A stretch of 64,000 nt of DNA from assembly GCA_038247245.1 (NCBI GenBank), contig JBBRVE010000006.1, positions 10,167 through 74,166 of the forward strand. Reading direction: 5' to 3'. Of this stretch, positions 42,434 to 51,612 are shown piece after piece; the stretch's first letter is position 1; each line of letters begins with the position of its first letter. A program made the position numbers and the translations under genes. The stretch comes from JAPWJZ01 sp038247245. GTDB taxonomy: Bacteria; Pseudomonadota; Alphaproteobacteria; Micavibrionales; UBA2020. The notes below the pieces were generated by a model. The model was not told where the DNA came from. It searched no databases and saw nothing but the letters and a program-made list of their open reading frames with translations.

Positions 42434-45415
42434 TCAAAAACCCTTTCGCCATGCGGCCACGATATCGGCAAGCGCGATATTCGCGCCATCGACCAGCAGT
42501 TTGTCATCACCCGTCACCTGACCGATCAGTGTTGCTGCCGGCAGGGCTTTATCGAATGCCGCGCGTCGACCCGGCGACACGCTGACCACGATACGGCCGG
42601 GGGCTTCGTTGAACAGCGCATCTGCGCCCTTCACCGTCAATGCCGCGCCCAGCCTGCCGCCTGTCATGCATTCGGCAACCGCCACCAGCAAGCCGCCTTC
42701 GGACACGTCATGCGCCGATTTGATGCAGCCGGATTTCAGCGCCGCGTTGAACTGGCGATACAGCGTCAGGTTTTTGGCAAGGTCGATTGCGGGGCCGTTA
42801 TCATCCGCCACATCAAACCACGCCGCATATTCGGATGCCGCCAAGCCGCTGCCCGCCGCGCCGAGCAGGTAAATATGATCGCCCGCATCGCGGAAACCGC
42901 TGCCGACCGATGCGCCCATTTGCACCTTGGCCATCGCGGTCACCATCAGCGTCGGCAGGCAGCTGATATTGATGTCCTGTCCACGGCCGTCTTTGCCGCG
43001 GAAATCATTCTTCATGCTGTCCTTGCCGCTGACCAACGGCGCGCCATAGGCCTTGCAGATGTCGTACAGCCCTTCGCAGGTACGCACCAACTGGCCGAGC
43101 TTATATGCACCTTCCGGATTTTTCGCCGAAACGACAGGGTCAGGCCAGCAGAAATTGTCGAGCAGGCAGAGCGTATCGGGATCGCCGCCCGCAGTCACCA
43201 CATTGCGCACAGCTTCATCGACGGCGAATTGCGCCATGCGATAGGGATCGACCGGCGACATGCGCGGCGCCATACCGCAACCAACCGCAGCCGCGTTATC
43301 GGATGCACCGCCATGCGGCTGCAGCCAGATGACGCCCGCATCCGACGGGCCGTCGGCCTTGCTGCCCGCAAAAGGCTTCACATGCGTTGCCGCCTGCACT
43401 TCATGGTCATAGGCGCGCACCCATTTTTCTTTCGACGTGATATTAGGCGATGCCAGCAGCGCCAGCAGCGCGGTTTTAACATCGGGCGCGGGGATGCGTT
43501 TTGCCTTCAACTCCGTCGTCGCCGACCAGTCGGGGCGCGGCTTCGGCGCATTCCATTCCGCCTTCAGCTGCATTTGCGGCAGCGAATTGTGCAGGAAATC
43601 GAGGCTGAGGGATCCCGTGAGCGTGTCTTTATAATATACGTCCAAACGTCCGCTGTCATTGAACGCGCCGATATTGGTCGCCACAACGCCGCGAAGGGTG
43701 GCGAGTTCGATAAACGCCTTTACCTGCGCGGGCGGCACGGCGACGGTCATGCGTTCCTGGCTTTCGCTGACCATCAATTCCCACGGGCTGAGTCCGGGAT
43801 ATTTGACAGGGCACAGGCCAAGGTCCAGCGTTGCGCCGCCCGACATCTGCGCCATTTCGCCAACACTGGACGATAACCCGCCCGCGCCGTTATCAGTGAT
43901 GGCGGAGAACAGGCCGAGGTCGCGCGCTTCCAGCAGAAAATCCGCCATGCGTTTTTGCGTCAGCGGATCGCCGATTTGCACCGCCGTTGCGGGCGCGTTT
44001 TCATCCAGTTCCAGCGAGCTGAAGGTTGCGCCGTGGATGCCATCTGCGCCGATCGCGCCGCCGACCATCACGATGCGATCGCCAAGGTTCAGTTTTTTCT
44101 CCGCTGAATCGCGGCCATCGGGCAGCACCGGGGGCATGACGCCGATAGTGCCGACGAATACCAGCGGCTTGCCGGCGTAATCGCGGTCAAAGAAGAACGC
44201 GCCGTTCACGGTAGGGATGCCGCTTTTGTTGCCGCCGTCCTCGACGCCCTTGTGCACGCCTTCCAGGATGCGGCGGGGCGGCTTGGGGCCGACGGGCATG
44301 AATTGTTCTTCGCCCTTTTCCGGCATACTGGGCGGGGCGAAGCAGAACACATCGGTATTCGCAATCGGGCGCGCGCCAAGGCCGCAGCCAAGGATGTCGC
44401 GGTTGACGCCGAGGATGCCGGTGAGCGCGCCGCCGTAGGGGTCGAGCGCGGACGGGCTATTATGCGTTTCCACCTTGATGCAGAGGTCGATTTTTTCATC
44501 GAAGCGCACGATGCCGGCATTGTCGCTGAACACGGAAATCAGCCAGTCGATGCCTCGTTCCGCCTGAATTTCCTTGGTCGCGCGCTTGATATAAGTTTTA
44601 TAAAGGCTGTCGATAGTCTTTGTTTTGCCGTCCGCGCCGGTAAAATCGATTTTCGCGGCGAAAATCTTGTGCTTGCAATGCTCGCTCCATGTCTGGGCAA
44701 AAATCTCCAGCTCCACATCTGTCGGCGATTGAGGCAAACTCTGTTTTTTGCGGAGCGCCTGCACATCGGCATCACGGTAATGGTCGCGGATATGGTGCAG
44801 TTCCTGCATCGTCATGGCGAGCGTACGGTCGCGGCTCAGCTGTTCCAGTTCCTTGTCGTGCAGTTCCAGCGACACCTGCTCCACCTTCGGCGCATGGGTG
44901 AGCATTGTCTTGGGCAGTTTCACATCGGTGAAGCGCGGCAGTTTCAGGAATTCGTCATAGGACCAGATATCGATTTTCTGTATCAGTTCGTTCGCCAGCA
45001 ATTCGCGCCCGACTTTTTTTGCGCCAGCCGCATCCAGCGTGCCGAACATGAAATACAGGCTGCCGCTGGCCACCACGGCCTGCAATCCGGTCAGCGCTAG
45101 CGCTTCTTCAGCGGAGCGCGCGGGGTTGTCGGTGACGCCGGGGCGATAGGTGACTTCGGCGACGAAGGCGGGGTTTTGCGGAAAGGTATAGGTTGCGCCA
45201 TCCATCTGTGCGAGATACAGCACGGGATCGGCGAACACTTTGGCGACATTCGATTCAAGGTCGTTCGCGGGCGATACGGGCGCGATTTTATAAACTTTTA
45301 CTTCTTCCAGCGCCGCCAGCGGCACGCCAAAATATTCGCGCGCCTGCCCTGCCCATTTTTCCAGACGGCGGTCGGGAATTTGCGAGGTGACTTCTACGCG
45401 AACGGCTGCGCCCAT
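42434..45415 (-). CDS. purL: FGAM synthase, long PurL with N-terminal PurS-like region
   Basis: PurL makes FGAM from FGAR, ATP and ammonia. At 993 residues it exceeds the small-type PurL (about 740) by an N-terminal extension of about 200 residues that starts RVEVTSQIPDRRLEKWAGQA and looks like fused PurS-type domains; no separate purS gene is visible. Catalytic segments such as VKVETHNSPSALDPYGGA, GDRIVMVGGAIGADG and AHDVSEGGLLVAVAE are present. It lacks a glutaminase domain, supplied by PurQ. The ATG at 45413-45415 with AGAAGG upstream is preferred over a TTG eight codons earlier. This layout is unusual for alphaproteobacteria. Confidence 0.92.
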   Translation of the reverse strand: MGAAVRVEVTSQIPDRRLEKWAGQAREYFGVPLAALEEVKVYKIAPVSPANDLESNVAKVFADPVLYLAQMDGATYTFPQNPAFVAEVTYRPGVTDNPARSAEEALALTGLQAVVASGSLYFMFGTLDAAGAKKVGRELLANELIQKIDIWSYDEFLKLPRFTDVKLPKTMLTHAPKVEQVSLELHDKELEQLSRDRTLAMTMQELHHIRDHYRDADVQALRKKQSLPQSPTDVELEIFAQTWSEHCKHKIFAAKIDFTGADGKTKTIDSLYKTYIKRATKEIQAERGIDWLISVFSDNAGIVRFDEKIDLCIKVETHNSPSALDPYGGALTGILGVNRDILGCGLGARPIANTDVFCFAPPSMPEKGEEQFMPVGPKPPRRILEGVHKGVEDGGNKSGIPTVNGAFFFDRDYAGKPLVFVGTIGVMPPVLPDGRDSAEKKLNLGDRIVMVGGAIGADGIHGATFSSLELDENAPATAVQIGDPLTQKRMADFLLEARDLGLFSAITDNGAGGLSSSVGEMAQMSGGATLDLGLCPVKYPGLSPWELMVSESQERMTVAVPPAQVKAFIELATLRGVVATNIGAFNDSGRLDVYYKDTLTGSLSLDFLHNSLPQMQLKAEWNAPKPRPDWSATTELKAKRIPAPDVKTALLALLASPNITSKEKWVRAYDHEVQAATHVKPFAGSKADGPSDAGVIWLQPHGGASDNAAAVGCGMAPRMSPVDPYRMAQFAVDEAVRNVVTAGGDPDTLCLLDNFCWPDPVVSAKNPEGAYKLGQLVRTCEGLYDICKAYGAPLVSGKDSMKNDFRGKDGRGQDINISCLPTLMVTAMAKVQMGASVGSGFRDAGDHIYLLGAAGSGLAASEYAAWFDVADDNGPAIDLAKNLTLYRQFNAALKSGCIKSAHDVSEGGLLVAVAECMTGGRLGAALTVKGADALFNEAPGRIVVSVSPGRRAAFDKALPAATLIGQVTGDDKLLVDGANIALADIVAAWRKGF

Positions 45416-45428
45416 ATTATGATGCCTT

Positions 45429-46082
45429 CTACTTGCCAAGACAGACGATGCGGCGATCGGTGCCGCGGATATTTTCGATCGACCATGTGCCCGCGATCAG
45501 GTGGCGCAGGAATTCGGCGTAAATGTCGTATTCCAGCTGCATGCCGCGCGCACGAAAATTATCGAATTCCTCGTTTTCATCGCGCTCGAATGACCGCTGC
45601 AGGATGATCGGGCCGCCATCGACGGTTTCATCGACAAAATGCAGCGTCACGCCCGCGATTTTAACGCCCGCATTATAGGCCTGCAAATAACTGTCCATAC
45701 CGGGAAATGCGGGCAGCAGCGAGGGATGGATATTCACGACGCGGTTCACGCCCAGTTTTTCGTCATGGAATTTGTGCAGGAATGCGGGGCTGAGGATGCG
45801 CATATAACCCGCAAGGAAAATCCATTCCACGCCGTTCAGCGCAAGCGTATCAAGGATCGCTTTTTCGTGTTCTTCTTTCGATGCGCCTTTTTGTTTCGCG
45901 ACGACTTCGCAGGGCGTGCCGAATTTTTTTGCGCGTTCGATGACGCCGGCATAGGGCTGGTCGGTCAAGACCAGCAACGCGTCGATACCGGTCATTTCCT
46001 TGCAATGGCGCAGGATGTTTTCGGCATTGGTGCCGTTGCCCGAGGCGAAGACGGCGGCGCGGATGGCGGGCTTATTTGCCAA
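45429..46082 (-). CDS. purN: Phosphoribosylglycinamide formyltransferase (folate-dependent)
   Basis: PurN transfers a formyl group from 10-formyl-THF to GAR. The 217-residue protein has the N-terminal FASGNGTNAENI phosphate-binding loop, the LAGYMRIL segment, VVNIHPSLLPAFPG with the catalytic Asn and His, and HFVDETVDGGPII with the catalytic Asp. Its start overlaps the end of purD by eleven bases, and its stop precedes purL by 13 bases. No formate-dependent purT is seen in the window. Confidence 0.94.
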   Translation of the reverse strand: MANKPAIRAAVFASGNGTNAENILRHCKEMTGIDALLVLTDQPYAGVIERAKKFGTPCEVVAKQKGASKEEHEKAILDTLALNGVEWIFLAGYMRILSPAFLHKFHDEKLGVNRVVNIHPSLLPAFPGMDSYLQAYNAGVKIAGVTLHFVDETVDGGPIILQRSFERDENEEFDNFRARGMQLEYDIYAEFLRHLIAGTWSIENIRGTDRRIVCLGK

Positions 46083-47373
46083 TATCTTTCCTCCAATGCG
46101 CGCCGTTGAATTTTATGCTGTCGATGGCGCGGTATGCGCTGGCGCGGGCGTCGTCGATATTCGCGCCCAAGGCCGTTACGCCCAGCACGCGCCCGCCTTC
46201 ATTCGTCCAGCCGCCGTCTTTTTTCTTCGCGCCCATGACGAAGAGCAGGTTGTCGTTCGAACCCTCCAGCAATGCCTCGGGCATGTCGATTTTTTGTCCC
46301 AGTTTCATTGTGCCGGAAAATGTTTCGGGATAACCTTCGGATGCCATCACCACATGCACGGCGGCAGATGGGCGGAGCGTGACTTTATCATCGCCCAGTT
46401 TTCCTTCCGCCGCCTTCAGGAACAACGGCGCTATATCGTTTTCGATGAGCGGCATCAGGATTTGCGTTTCGGGGTCACCGAAACGGGTGTTGAATTCGAT
46501 CACATTCACCTGTTCGCCGTCGATCATCAGCCCTGCGAACAGGATGCCGCGAAACGGCGTGCCGCGTTTTTTCATGCCGTCGATCACGGGGCGGAAAATG
46601 CCGTCATCGACAAACTGGCGGGCGGCGTCGGAGGGCCAGCCCTTTGGCGCATAGCCGCCCATGCCGCCGGTATTCGGGCCCTGGTCATGATCGCGCACGC
46701 GTTTGTAATCACAGACGAAGCCAAGCGTGGTGAAGGTATTGCCATCGCAGAGCGCGAAGGCGGAAACTTCCTTGCCGGACAGTTTTTGCTCCAGCAGGAT
46801 GCGGCTGCTTTTGACTGTGCAAGCAGGATTGACCATGAAATCGAACAGCGTTTGTATCGCTTCGGCGCGGTCATTCGTCACGACAACGCCCTTGCCCGCC
46901 GATAATCCGTCGGCCTTGATGACGATGCCAGCACCTTCGATATCCCACTCCTTCAGCGCGGCAACAGCGGCACCGTGATCGTCGCATACCTTGAAAGGCG
47001 CAGTGGGGATGCCGAATTCTGACATGAATTCTTTAGCAAAGATTTTCGAGCTTTCCAGCTTTGCGCCGTCCTTGGTCGGGCCCATCACGGGAACGCCTGC
47101 AGCATCCAGCGCATCGGCAACGCCCGCCTCCAGCGGTTTTTCAGGGCCGATGACGACAAGTCCGATGCCAAGGTTTTTGACGGCGGCCATGACAGTTGCC
47201 ACATCCGCCGGATTACCGGCAATGCATTTCACTTTGCCTAGCGTCGCCATGCCGTCATTGCCGGGCATGGCGTGAATGGCCGTCACATGGGGCGATTGGG
47301 CAAGTTTCCAGGCCAGCGCATGTTCGCGCCCGCCGCCGCCCAGCAGCAGAACCGTTTTCAGGCTCGCGCTCAC
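46072..47373 (-). CDS. purD: Phosphoribosylamine-glycine ligase (GAR synthetase)
   Basis: PurD ligates glycine to phosphoribosylamine with ATP. The 433-residue ATP-grasp protein shows the N-terminal LLLGGGGREHALAWKLA loop, the VVIGPEKPLEAGVADAL segment, the KADGLSAGKGVVV ATP-binding region and EFNTRFGDPETQ at the metal site. It overlaps purC by four bases (ATGA) and purN by eleven, consistent with tight translational coupling along the operon. No unusual feature. Confidence 0.96.
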   Translation of the reverse strand: MSASLKTVLLLGGGGREHALAWKLAQSPHVTAIHAMPGNDGMATLGKVKCIAGNPADVATVMAAVKNLGIGLVVIGPEKPLEAGVADALDAAGVPVMGPTKDGAKLESSKIFAKEFMSEFGIPTAPFKVCDDHGAAVAALKEWDIEGAGIVIKADGLSAGKGVVVTNDRAEAIQTLFDFMVNPACTVKSSRILLEQKLSGKEVSAFALCDGNTFTTLGFVCDYKRVRDHDQGPNTGGMGGYAPKGWPSDAARQFVDDGIFRPVIDGMKKRGTPFRGILFAGLMIDGEQVNVIEFNTRFGDPETQILMPLIENDIAPLFLKAAEGKLGDDKVTLRPSAAVHVVMASEGYPETFSGTMKLGQKIDMPEALLEGSNDNLLFVMGAKKKDGGWTNEGGRVLGVTALGANIDDARASAYRAIDSIKFNGAHWRKDIGK

Positions 47374-48545
47374 GCAACCTCCTTCTTGGGGAGGATTTGC
47401 CTGACGACTTCATCAAGCGTCCATGCATCGGCGAAAACAGGCTTGCCATGGAACTGGTTCGAGAGTGCCGAGGCGAGGCCTTTGTAGATCATTTCCACTC
47501 GCGTTTTGACGGCGGGCGCGAGCAAGGGAGGTGATACGCCGAGTTCATCGGTGCAGATTTTTTTCCAGTCCTTTTCACCGCGTTCCTTTGCGATCTGCTT
47601 GCCCTGCTCCAGCCCTGCATACCATGCGGTGGGGCGGTAGAAGCCGCGCAGGGCTTCCTTGGACAAATGCTGGCCGTCCTTGATCAGGCGCAACTCATCG
47701 GGGCCGATGGAATCGACCAGCATGAAATCGCGGCTGCCCGAGGTGTTTTTGTCGCCGAAGCCGAATTCCAGCTTGCCATCCCACAATTCGACGCCGATTT
47801 CGGCGAAGCAGTCTTTCAAGCGGATAGAAATGAGGCGCGCGAGCGCGCCAAGGCTGCGGAATTCATCGTCCGACAATCCGGCGATGCGTTGCGCTTCGTC
47901 GTAGGGCAAATAACGGTCGGAGGTTTCGAGTTTCGTGGAATATTCAACGACCGGCACGGCGAAACTGTCGCCCGTTTTGGGCGGCGCGGAAAGGCCGAGC
48001 GATTTGCAATAGCTTGCATCGCCCGTGCGTTGCAGCAGCGAGCTGCCTTCCGGCACGCCGAAGCGGAAGATAACCTCGAGAGGCACCAGCGCGTTTTCGG
48101 GTTTTGTCTCGTACGCCCTGTAATCCCAGACCAGTTTGCCATCCACAACGCTGCTGCCGGGTTCGTGCACAGCAACAGGAGTGACGGACAGGCAGCGCGT
48201 CGGGGAAAGAAACTCGCGCTGCAGCGGGAGCTGTTTTGCATCGTGATCGACAAGGCCGAGCGAATGGTGCTTCAGCCCCGATTTGCGCAAGGCCTGCAGC
48301 TGGGGATCATTCTCCATCCCTTCCGGCGCTTTCCAGTCGAGCCAGGTGGCGGGGCTGCCGAGGTAATCGAAGAAGAACCAGCCCATGAAGGCAAGCGACG
48401 CGCCCTTGTCGTTCAGCAGGTCGGGCATCTGCCCCCAGTCGAAAATCGAATAGCGGTCGGAGAATTCGAAGATATAAGGCGCTTTGCCCTTTTCGCCCCG
48501 CACGTTTTTCACGGAGCCTTCATAGATCATTGCGGGTAACGTCAT
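47370..48545 (-). CDS. purC: SAICAR synthetase, long divergent form
   Basis: PurC joins aspartate to CAIR. The 391-residue protein is much longer than usual bacterial PurC (about 240). Family features are visible: IYEGSVKNVRG near the start (phosphate loop), FSDRYSIFDWGQMPD, EVIFRF and the active-site run WDGKLEFGFGD. An internal region and a C-terminal 80-residue part account for the extra length. Its position between purE and purD with four-base overlaps at both ends supports the function. It is a divergent clade rather than the typical proteobacterial enzyme. Confidence 0.87.
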   Translation of the reverse strand: MTLPAMIYEGSVKNVRGEKGKAPYIFEFSDRYSIFDWGQMPDLLNDKGASLAFMGWFFFDYLGSPATWLDWKAPEGMENDPQLQALRKSGLKHHSLGLVDHDAKQLPLQREFLSPTRCLSVTPVAVHEPGSSVVDGKLVWDYRAYETKPENALVPLEVIFRFGVPEGSSLLQRTGDASYCKSLGLSAPPKTGDSFAVPVVEYSTKLETSDRYLPYDEAQRIAGLSDDEFRSLGALARLISIRLKDCFAEIGVELWDGKLEFGFGDKNTSGSRDFMLVDSIGPDELRLIKDGQHLSKEALRGFYRPTAWYAGLEQGKQIAKERGEKDWKKICTDELGVSPPLLAPAVKTRVEMIYKGLASALSNQFHGKPVFADAWTLDEVVRQILPKKEVA

Positions 48546-49282
48546 GCTGCTCTCCCTTGTGCGCGTTTTGATGATGCGGAAAGACGTAGCGCGGCATGTA
48601 CGGCGTTGCGCGTATTATTTGCGCCCACCCACAAACCGCCCTGATTGCTCCAGTTGAGGAGCTGAACATAGGATTCAGGCTTTGCCACATCAGACTTGGC
48701 GACGACCGGTACATGCAGGCAGTAATCGTCGGGCTGGATATCGTTATCACCCATGACAAGCCACACATTGAACGCATCCGTGGCGGGTGACGCGCCGTGC
48801 GATACTTCCGCCCCCTTTTCCTTCGCTGCCGCGCGCGCTTTTTCGATATCCGCCAGAATGTCCGGCGTTTCGGTGCGCGTGATAAAATGGATTTTGGCGG
48901 GTGTCGGCGCAGTTTTATATTGTTTCAGGAAGGCGACAATCGCATCGGGCTTTTGCGGGCCTGCCGTCATCACCGGCACGCCGGGGGGCATTTGCGCGAT
49001 GGACGCGAAACTGTCGAGCCCGCCGAATTGCGACGGCACGGCAACGCCGAAAACGGGGATCTGCACCATGGCGGCGACAACGCCGGGCAATGCGGCGGCA
49101 AGGCCTGCGCCCGCGATCACGGCATCGCCCTGCCATGTGTTCATTTTATGCTGCAGTTTTTCAAGGTCGCGATGGGCGGAGATGACTTCGTATTCGGTGT
49201 CGAAATGCGGTTTCAGCGCATCGACCAGTGGCAGGGATATGTTTTCATCAGATTTGCTGCCGAAAACTACAAAAACTTTCAT
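48542..49282 (-). CDS. purE: AIR carboxylase, PurE-type with internal insertion
   Basis: The 246-residue protein begins with PurE motifs: VVFGSKSDE at 5-13, ISAHRD at 34-39, AGAGLAAALPGVVAA at 57-71, and SIAQMPPGVPV at 94-104. The usual C-terminal helix appears only at about 213-234 (GGLWVGANNTRNAVHAALRL), so about 100 residues are inserted relative to the 160-residue family norm. No purK lies in the operon, which would fit a class II enzyme using CO2 and AIR directly; this is inference. It overlaps purC by four bases. The role of the insertion is unknown. Confidence 0.85.
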   Translation of the reverse strand: MKVFVVFGSKSDENISLPLVDALKPHFDTEYEVISAHRDLEKLQHKMNTWQGDAVIAGAGLAAALPGVVAAMVQIPVFGVAVPSQFGGLDSFASIAQMPPGVPVMTAGPQKPDAIVAFLKQYKTAPTPAKIHFITRTETPDILADIEKARAAAKEKGAEVSHGASPATDAFNVWLVMGDNDIQPDDYCLHVPVVAKSDVAKPESYVQLLNWSNQGGLWVGANNTRNAVHAALRLSASSKRAQGRAA

Positions 49283-49307
49283 GTTTTTCCCTCTTTTAAA
49301 ATAAAAT

Positions 49308-50801
49308 TTATCCCGCCGCGCGTGCCTTTTTGCGTTCGCGCGCGTAATTTTCCGCTTCTGTTACCACTGTCGGGTATTTCTTGTTCACGCAGGCCATGCA
49401 GAGCTTTGTCGTGCCGATGGCCTGGCGTAAATCTTCTTCGTCCAGATAAATGATTTTCTTCACGCCGATCATTTCGGCCATTTCCTCGATCGTTTTGTTG
49501 TGCGCGATCAGGTCTTTTGAATCGGGGAAATCGACGCCGTAGAAGCAGGGATAGCGGATCGGCGGGCAAGTGATGCCGAGTGTGATTTCCTTCGCACCAT
49601 GTTTTTTCAGCAGCGAAATGATGCGGATGGAGGTTGTGCCGCGCACGATGCTGTCGTCGATCAGGAAAATATTCTTGCCTGCGATCTCGCTGACGATGGG
49701 GCTGAGTTTCAGCTCCACCGCATGTTCGCGCTTGTCCTGATTGCTGAGGATAAAACTGCGGGCGACGTACCGGTTTTTGATAAGGCCTTCGCGGTAGGGC
49801 AGTTTCAGGGCGTCCGCCACGGAGATCGCGGCGGTGCGGCTGGTATCCGGCACGGGCATCACGACATCGGGGGCGATTTCTCCCGCCTCCATCGCCGCTG
49901 TTGCCTTATAACCCAGTTGCACGCCCAGTTTCAGGCGCGCGCCATAAACGGTCTGGTGGTCAATCGCGCTTTCGGCACCGGAGAAATAAACCCATTCGAA
50001 CATGCAATGCGCTCGTTCGGGCTCTTTCTTGACAACCGCACTCTGGAAGTTGCTGTCGATGTCTATGAAGAACACTTCGCCAGGCTCGATATCGCGCAGG
50101 TAAGTGTAACCCAGATAGGTCATGGCGATGGTTTCGGACGAGACGCACCAGTGTTTCTGACCATCGATGTCTTTTGATCCCAGCACCATCGGGCGGATGC
50201 CCTTGGGGTCGCGGAAGCCGACCATGCCCTGCCCTGCGATCAGGCCCAGGACGGCATAGCCGCCATTCACGGTTTCAAACATCTGCCCTGCGGCCTGTTT
50301 GATGTTTTCAAACGTAAATGTCTTTTCGGTCGGCAGCGCGTCACCGTTCATCAGGAAATGGCCGAAATAATGGATCAGCGCCTCGAGGTCGTTGCCGGTC
50401 AGCAGCTGGTGTCTAAACTTCTCGGACAGCTCGGCCTTCAATTGATAGTAATTGAGCGCGTTGCCGTTATGGACCATGCCGAGGCCGAAGGGGATGCCCT
50501 CCACCATCGGCTGGATGTCGCGCTTGCCGTCGCTGCCCGCAGTTGCGTAGCGCGTATGGCCTATTGCCATGAAGCCGTTGAGGTTTTCGATTTTCTTTTG
50601 GTCAAACACCTGCGCCACGAGGCCGAGGTCTTTTTCCATAGCGAACATTTTGGTGAAGGTGTCATAAGTGAGGATGCCCGCGGCATCCTGCCCCCGGTGC
50701 TGGAGCGCGAGCAGGCCGCGATAGGCCTCATACGCCGCAGCAGAGGACACTCCTCGACTCCCAGTTTGCTGAGGGCCGATGATGCCGATAATTCCACACA
50801 T
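49308..50801 (-). CDS. purF: Amidophosphoribosyltransferase
   Basis: PurF commits PRPP to purine synthesis by making phosphoribosylamine from glutamine. The 497-residue protein has the N-terminal nucleophile Cys2 (MCGIIGIIG), the glutaminase motif ALQHRGQDAAGI and the PRPP-binding loop LIDDSIVRGTT. No long propeptide precedes Cys2. It is the first gene of the minus-strand pur operon. The 196-base space upstream, shared with the divergent YIP1 gene, should hold the operon promoter. Feedback inhibition by nucleotides is a family property. Confidence 0.96.
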   Translation of the reverse strand: MCGIIGIIGPQQTGSRGVSSAAAYEAYRGLLALQHRGQDAAGILTYDTFTKMFAMEKDLGLVAQVFDQKKIENLNGFMAIGHTRYATAGSDGKRDIQPMVEGIPFGLGMVHNGNALNYYQLKAELSEKFRHQLLTGNDLEALIHYFGHFLMNGDALPTEKTFTFENIKQAAGQMFETVNGGYAVLGLIAGQGMVGFRDPKGIRPMVLGSKDIDGQKHWCVSSETIAMTYLGYTYLRDIEPGEVFFIDIDSNFQSAVVKKEPERAHCMFEWVYFSGAESAIDHQTVYGARLKLGVQLGYKATAAMEAGEIAPDVVMPVPDTSRTAAISVADALKLPYREGLIKNRYVARSFILSNQDKREHAVELKLSPIVSEIAGKNIFLIDDSIVRGTTSIRIISLLKKHGAKEITLGITCPPIRYPCFYGVDFPDSKDLIAHNKTIEEMAEMIGVKKIIYLDEEDLRQAIGTTKLCMACVNKKYPTVVTEAENYARERKKARAAG

Positions 50802-50997
50802 TTATTGATTCACCTGTTGTTCAGGGAGGAGGATTTGTGCCGCCACTATACGCATTTCCGCCAAAGAAATGCGAGTCATTTCTACAGCAAAAAACGCAGT
50901 ATTTACGGCAAAAACCCGCGCTTTCACCCTATGTTCGCGCAGGCTTGATTGATATGGTGGGGGAACGCTTTTTTCCAAGTCTTTTAAAGGAATTTTC

Positions 50998-51555
50998 ATG
51001 TCGCTCGCCAACGATCCCCGCGTCAGCTCGATCACCAACCGCGTCAAGAACCTGATCACCAAGCCAGAGGCGGAATGGGATGTCATTGCGGGCGAGAGCG
51101 CAACCATTCAGGGGCTGTATAAAAACTACGCGATGATTTTGGCCGCCATTCCGGCGGTCATCGGTTTTCTTGCCATTGTCGTGCGGGTGCCATCTGCTGC
51201 CGGCCATGCGCTGCTGGCGATGATTGCCGGTTACATTCTGGCGTTGCTGGGCATTGCCGTACTGGCCTTTATCGTCGATTTCCTTGCACCCAAATTCAAA
51301 GGCACGGCGAGCCAGATCAGCGCGTTCAAGCTGGCGATTTATTCCGCAACGCCCGCATGGGTCGCAGGGCTGTTCCTGATTATCCCCATCGTTGGTGGCG
51401 TGCTGATGCTGGTGGGTGTGGTTTATTCGCTGTACCTGTTCTTTCTAGGCGTGCCCAAGCTGATGAAATGTCCCAAGGACCAGGCGGTCATCTTCACCAT
51501 CGTCGCGCTTGTCGTGAACGTGATGGTGCAGGCCTGCCTGCACGCGCTGGTATAA
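50998..51555 (+). CDS. YIP1-family integral membrane protein
   Basis: The 185-residue protein has a short hydrophilic N-terminus (SSITNRVKNLITKPEAEWDVI), which is the typical YIP1-domain lead-in, followed by about five TM helices. The function of bacterial YIP1 proteins is largely unknown. It has a good ribosome-binding site (AAAGGAA) and is followed by a strong terminator, so it is probably a single-gene transcript. It is divergent from purF. Confidence 0.83.
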   Translation: MSLANDPRVSSITNRVKNLITKPEAEWDVIAGESATIQGLYKNYAMILAAIPAVIGFLAIVVRVPSAAGHALLAMIAGYILALLGIAVLAFIVDFLAPKFKGTASQISAFKLAIYSATPAWVAGLFLIIPIVGGVLMLVGVVYSLYLFFLGVPKLMKCPKDQAVIFTIVALVVNVMVQACLHALV

Positions 51556-51570
51556 GCTTTTTTCTGATTT

Positions 51571-51612
51571 AAATAAACCCTCCGTCCGACAAGGCCGGAG
51601 GGTTTATTTTTT
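51571..51612 (+). terminator. Intrinsic terminator after the YIP1 gene
   Basis: A perfect 14-bp inverted repeat (AAATAAACCCTCCG, 51571-51584, and its complement, 51596-51609) with an 11-base loop ends in a run of T (51607-51612). It terminates the plus-strand YIP1 transcript and overlaps the stop codon of the convergent nadE gene. Downstream of the stem on the minus strand there is no T-run, so it is probably one-directional. Confidence 0.85.

Noticed and set aside
42710..43876. Plus-strand frame of 388 codons over purL
   Set aside because: Arg/His-rich composition, antisense to catalytic PurL motifs.
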